This document shows, in pieces, positions 63,701 through 64,000 of a DNA stretch of 64,000 nt. The stretch covers positions 62,001 through 126,000 of the forward strand of contig JAWPHD010005120.1 of NCBI GenBank assembly GCA_037043455.1, given 5' to 3'. How positions within the stretch are numbered: position 1 is the stretch's first letter; every line of letters begins with the position of its first letter. This DNA comes from Cyrtodaria siliqua (taxonomy: Eukaryota > Mollusca > Bivalvia > Adapedonta > Hiatellidae). Made by a program: the position numbers and the translations under genes. Below the pieces are notes generated by a model. It was not told the DNA's origin and ran no database searches. It saw only the letters and a list, made by a program, of their open reading frames with translations.

Positions 63701-64000
63701 GGTACTATGACCAAAAAGCTAGAGCTAGGAAGTTTAAGATAGATGACCAGGTGTTACTGTTACTCCCGACCGACAATAACAAGTTGTTATTACAATGGAA
63801 AGGTCCGTTTTACGTTAGAGGGATAGTGAACACTATGGATTACCGTATCGAGATAAACGGAAAGTTAAAGACCTTTCATGCGAATATGCTGAAAGAGTAT
63901 ATAAGTAGAACCGATAATGTGCAACAAGGGGTGTTAACCGTAGTTAATGTTGCAGTTATTGAGGATAGTGAGGAAGACAGTAGTGAGGACACTAGTCCCA
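60751..64000 (+). CDS. Gag-protease-integrase polyprotein (partial at 3')
   Basis: Retrotransposon polyprotein, at least 1,083 codons, still open at the window end. The start is the first ATG of the frame (CACAATGTCC); another in-frame ATG follows at codon 5. Residues ~30-170 form a highly charged coiled coil with an 11-residue repeat (KEKLELESRLA type). Residues ~195-350 are a gag-like capsid region (LLRFERYAELQEW, LRGKALDVFSRL). Residues 409-421 form a zinc knuckle C-X2-C-X3-H-X4-C, one residue shorter than the usual CX2CX4HX4C. RGG-rich stretches flank it (385-395, 455-475). D524-T-G is the aspartic-protease active site. H711 starts the integrase H2C2 zinc domain (HX6HX29CX2C). D781, D841 and E877 form the DD35E catalytic triad. 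QWKGPFYV near 1,015 is a GPY/F-type tail, followed by an acidic linker (EDSEEDSSEDTSP). No reverse transcriptase or RNase H is present between protease and integrase. Confidence 0.93.
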   Translation, partial: MSIDMTSIKDLTEMGKELGYAGEELRTFVKDEQAREREFRLKERELEKDRLEFESRLAKEKLELESRLAKEKLDADKEKLDAEKDRLEVEGRLVKDKLELESRLATEKLELEDRLAKEKLELESRIVREKQELEHERFETDGRLAKAKMIMEREQKEFDHKLALELEAAKTHSKDSGTVGKDSYSGKLKGSKLPYFDADKDNMDSYLLRFERYAELQEWTKDKWAVHLSALLRGKALDVFSRLPSLDALDYDKLKDALLKRFELTEEGFRKRFRACLPEKGESFIQFISRSRNYLDRWLELGKVAQTYQGLIDFLLRDQLFNVCSRDLFLFLKERKLASVGEMATQADQFAEARGGAHNVVSKDRTFRDRQGDDHKQKGQSGNYRGGGSSMGARGGSNSGNIGRPFIRCRHCNGNHASHECRKAVKVSAVVDNFSENSRVDNNVGNQNQGFNNPWNFGRGRGGQNRGRGRGRGSNSPVIKTESSSCCVKADGVMTKIGTCLFPYANLPTADGRVNGTDVIVMRDTGCTGVVVRRSLVTDDQLVGKQSPCMLLNKSVEHVPIARIDVDTPFFKGTTEALCMDDPMYDLTIGNIDGSALPVMSDFRSSISNAVETRAQVQKQAQAYRKLKVPAAVGDISKAEFIEAQTQDESLGPCKVKAKDGVVKKCKGSGSCKFVHKNRLLYREFEDSGSRQFHQLVVPTQYRTTVLKVAHESIMGGHLGVKKTSDRVLAEFYWPGVSGDVTRYCRSCDVCQRTVPKGRVTKVHLGQMPLIDTPFKRVAVDIVGPIFPVSDRKNRYILTMVDYATRYPEAVALPSIETERVAEALVDMFSRLGVPEEMLTDCGSQFTSELMAEVSRLLSLRQIMTTPYHPMCNGLVERFNGTLKQMLRRMCTERPKDWDKYLNALLFAFREVPQESLGFSPFELLYGRSVRGPMRILREMWAGEVDSDEVKTTYQYVLDLKEKLEETCKIAQSQLVKASTKYKRYYDQKARARKFKIDDQVLLLLPTDNNKLLLQWKGPFYVRGIVNTMDYRIEINGKLKTFHANMLKEYISRTDNVQQGVLTVVNVAVIEDSEEDSSEDTSP

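Larger units (their letters stand above)
58776..64000 (+). mobile_element. Ty3/gypsy-type LTR retrotransposon, Gmr1-like order (3' part outside window)
   Basis: 5' LTR (58,776-60,082), primer-binding site, leader of about 670 bp, then one open frame to the last base. The polyprotein order is gag, protease, integrase. Since the frame has no stop or frameshift over 3.25 kb and the LTR ends are intact, the copy looks young. The reverse transcriptase, 3' LTR and polypurine tract are not in view. Two readings are possible: a Gmr1-like element with RT after integrase, or an element that has lost RT. Confidence 0.85.

Noticed and set aside
60751..64000. A domesticated host integrase gene
   Set aside because: The intact LTR, primer-binding site, gag and protease in one frame indicate a retrotransposon copy rather than a domesticated gene.

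Overview
This is AT-rich animal genomic DNA made almost entirely of transposable elements, their decayed fragments and tandem repeats. No host protein-coding gene can be supported. Several tRNA-derived SINE types, a degraded reverse-transcriptase element present in many partial copies on both strands, MITEs and a chromoviral-type integrase polyprotein fit a marine invertebrate, most likely a bivalve mollusc. That assignment is an inference; no species-diagnostic gene is present.

Layout. 1-15 kb: fragments of one reverse-transcriptase family (called RT1 here), tRNA-derived SINEs, a degenerate 'GAGAGGCACTGATC' satellite, and the best-preserved RT1 copy at 13.5-14.9 kb. 15-26 kb: two related hairpin-bearing repeat families (A and B), a 278-bp triple tandem of family A, an (ATT)n tract, a triplicated segment of about 1 kb, and a 31-bp minisatellite. 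26-41 kb: RT1 fragments in both orientations, five more minisatellites (42, 24, 68/96, 17 and 10 bp), a TA-flanked MITE, and a second RT1 pseudogene. 43-53 kb: an old direct segmental duplication whose two copies have since collected different insertions, including one SINE for which both the empty and the filled site are visible. 53-58.7 kb: thin, mostly unrecognised sequence.

58.8 kb to the end: a young-looking LTR retrotransposon on the + strand. It has a 1,307-bp 5' LTR (TGTCAC...GTGACA), a primer-binding site, and one uninterrupted reading frame of at least 1,083 codons that runs off the window. Its order is coiled coil, gag, zinc knuckle, aspartic protease, then directly a complete DD35E integrase with a GPY/F-type tail. 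No reverse transcriptase lies between protease and integrase, where ordinary Ty3/gypsy elements carry it. The best explanation is a Gmr1-type Ty3/gypsy element, in which integrase precedes reverse transcriptase; the RT would then lie just beyond base 64,000.

Two themes recur. First, several minisatellites are expansions of short pieces of dispersed elements, so transposons appear to seed tandem arrays here. Second, families A and B share a hairpin whose stem differs between them by a compensated base pair, which suggests the fold itself was kept. RT1, A, B, C and the SINE labels alpha, beta, gamma and delta are local names used only in this annotation.
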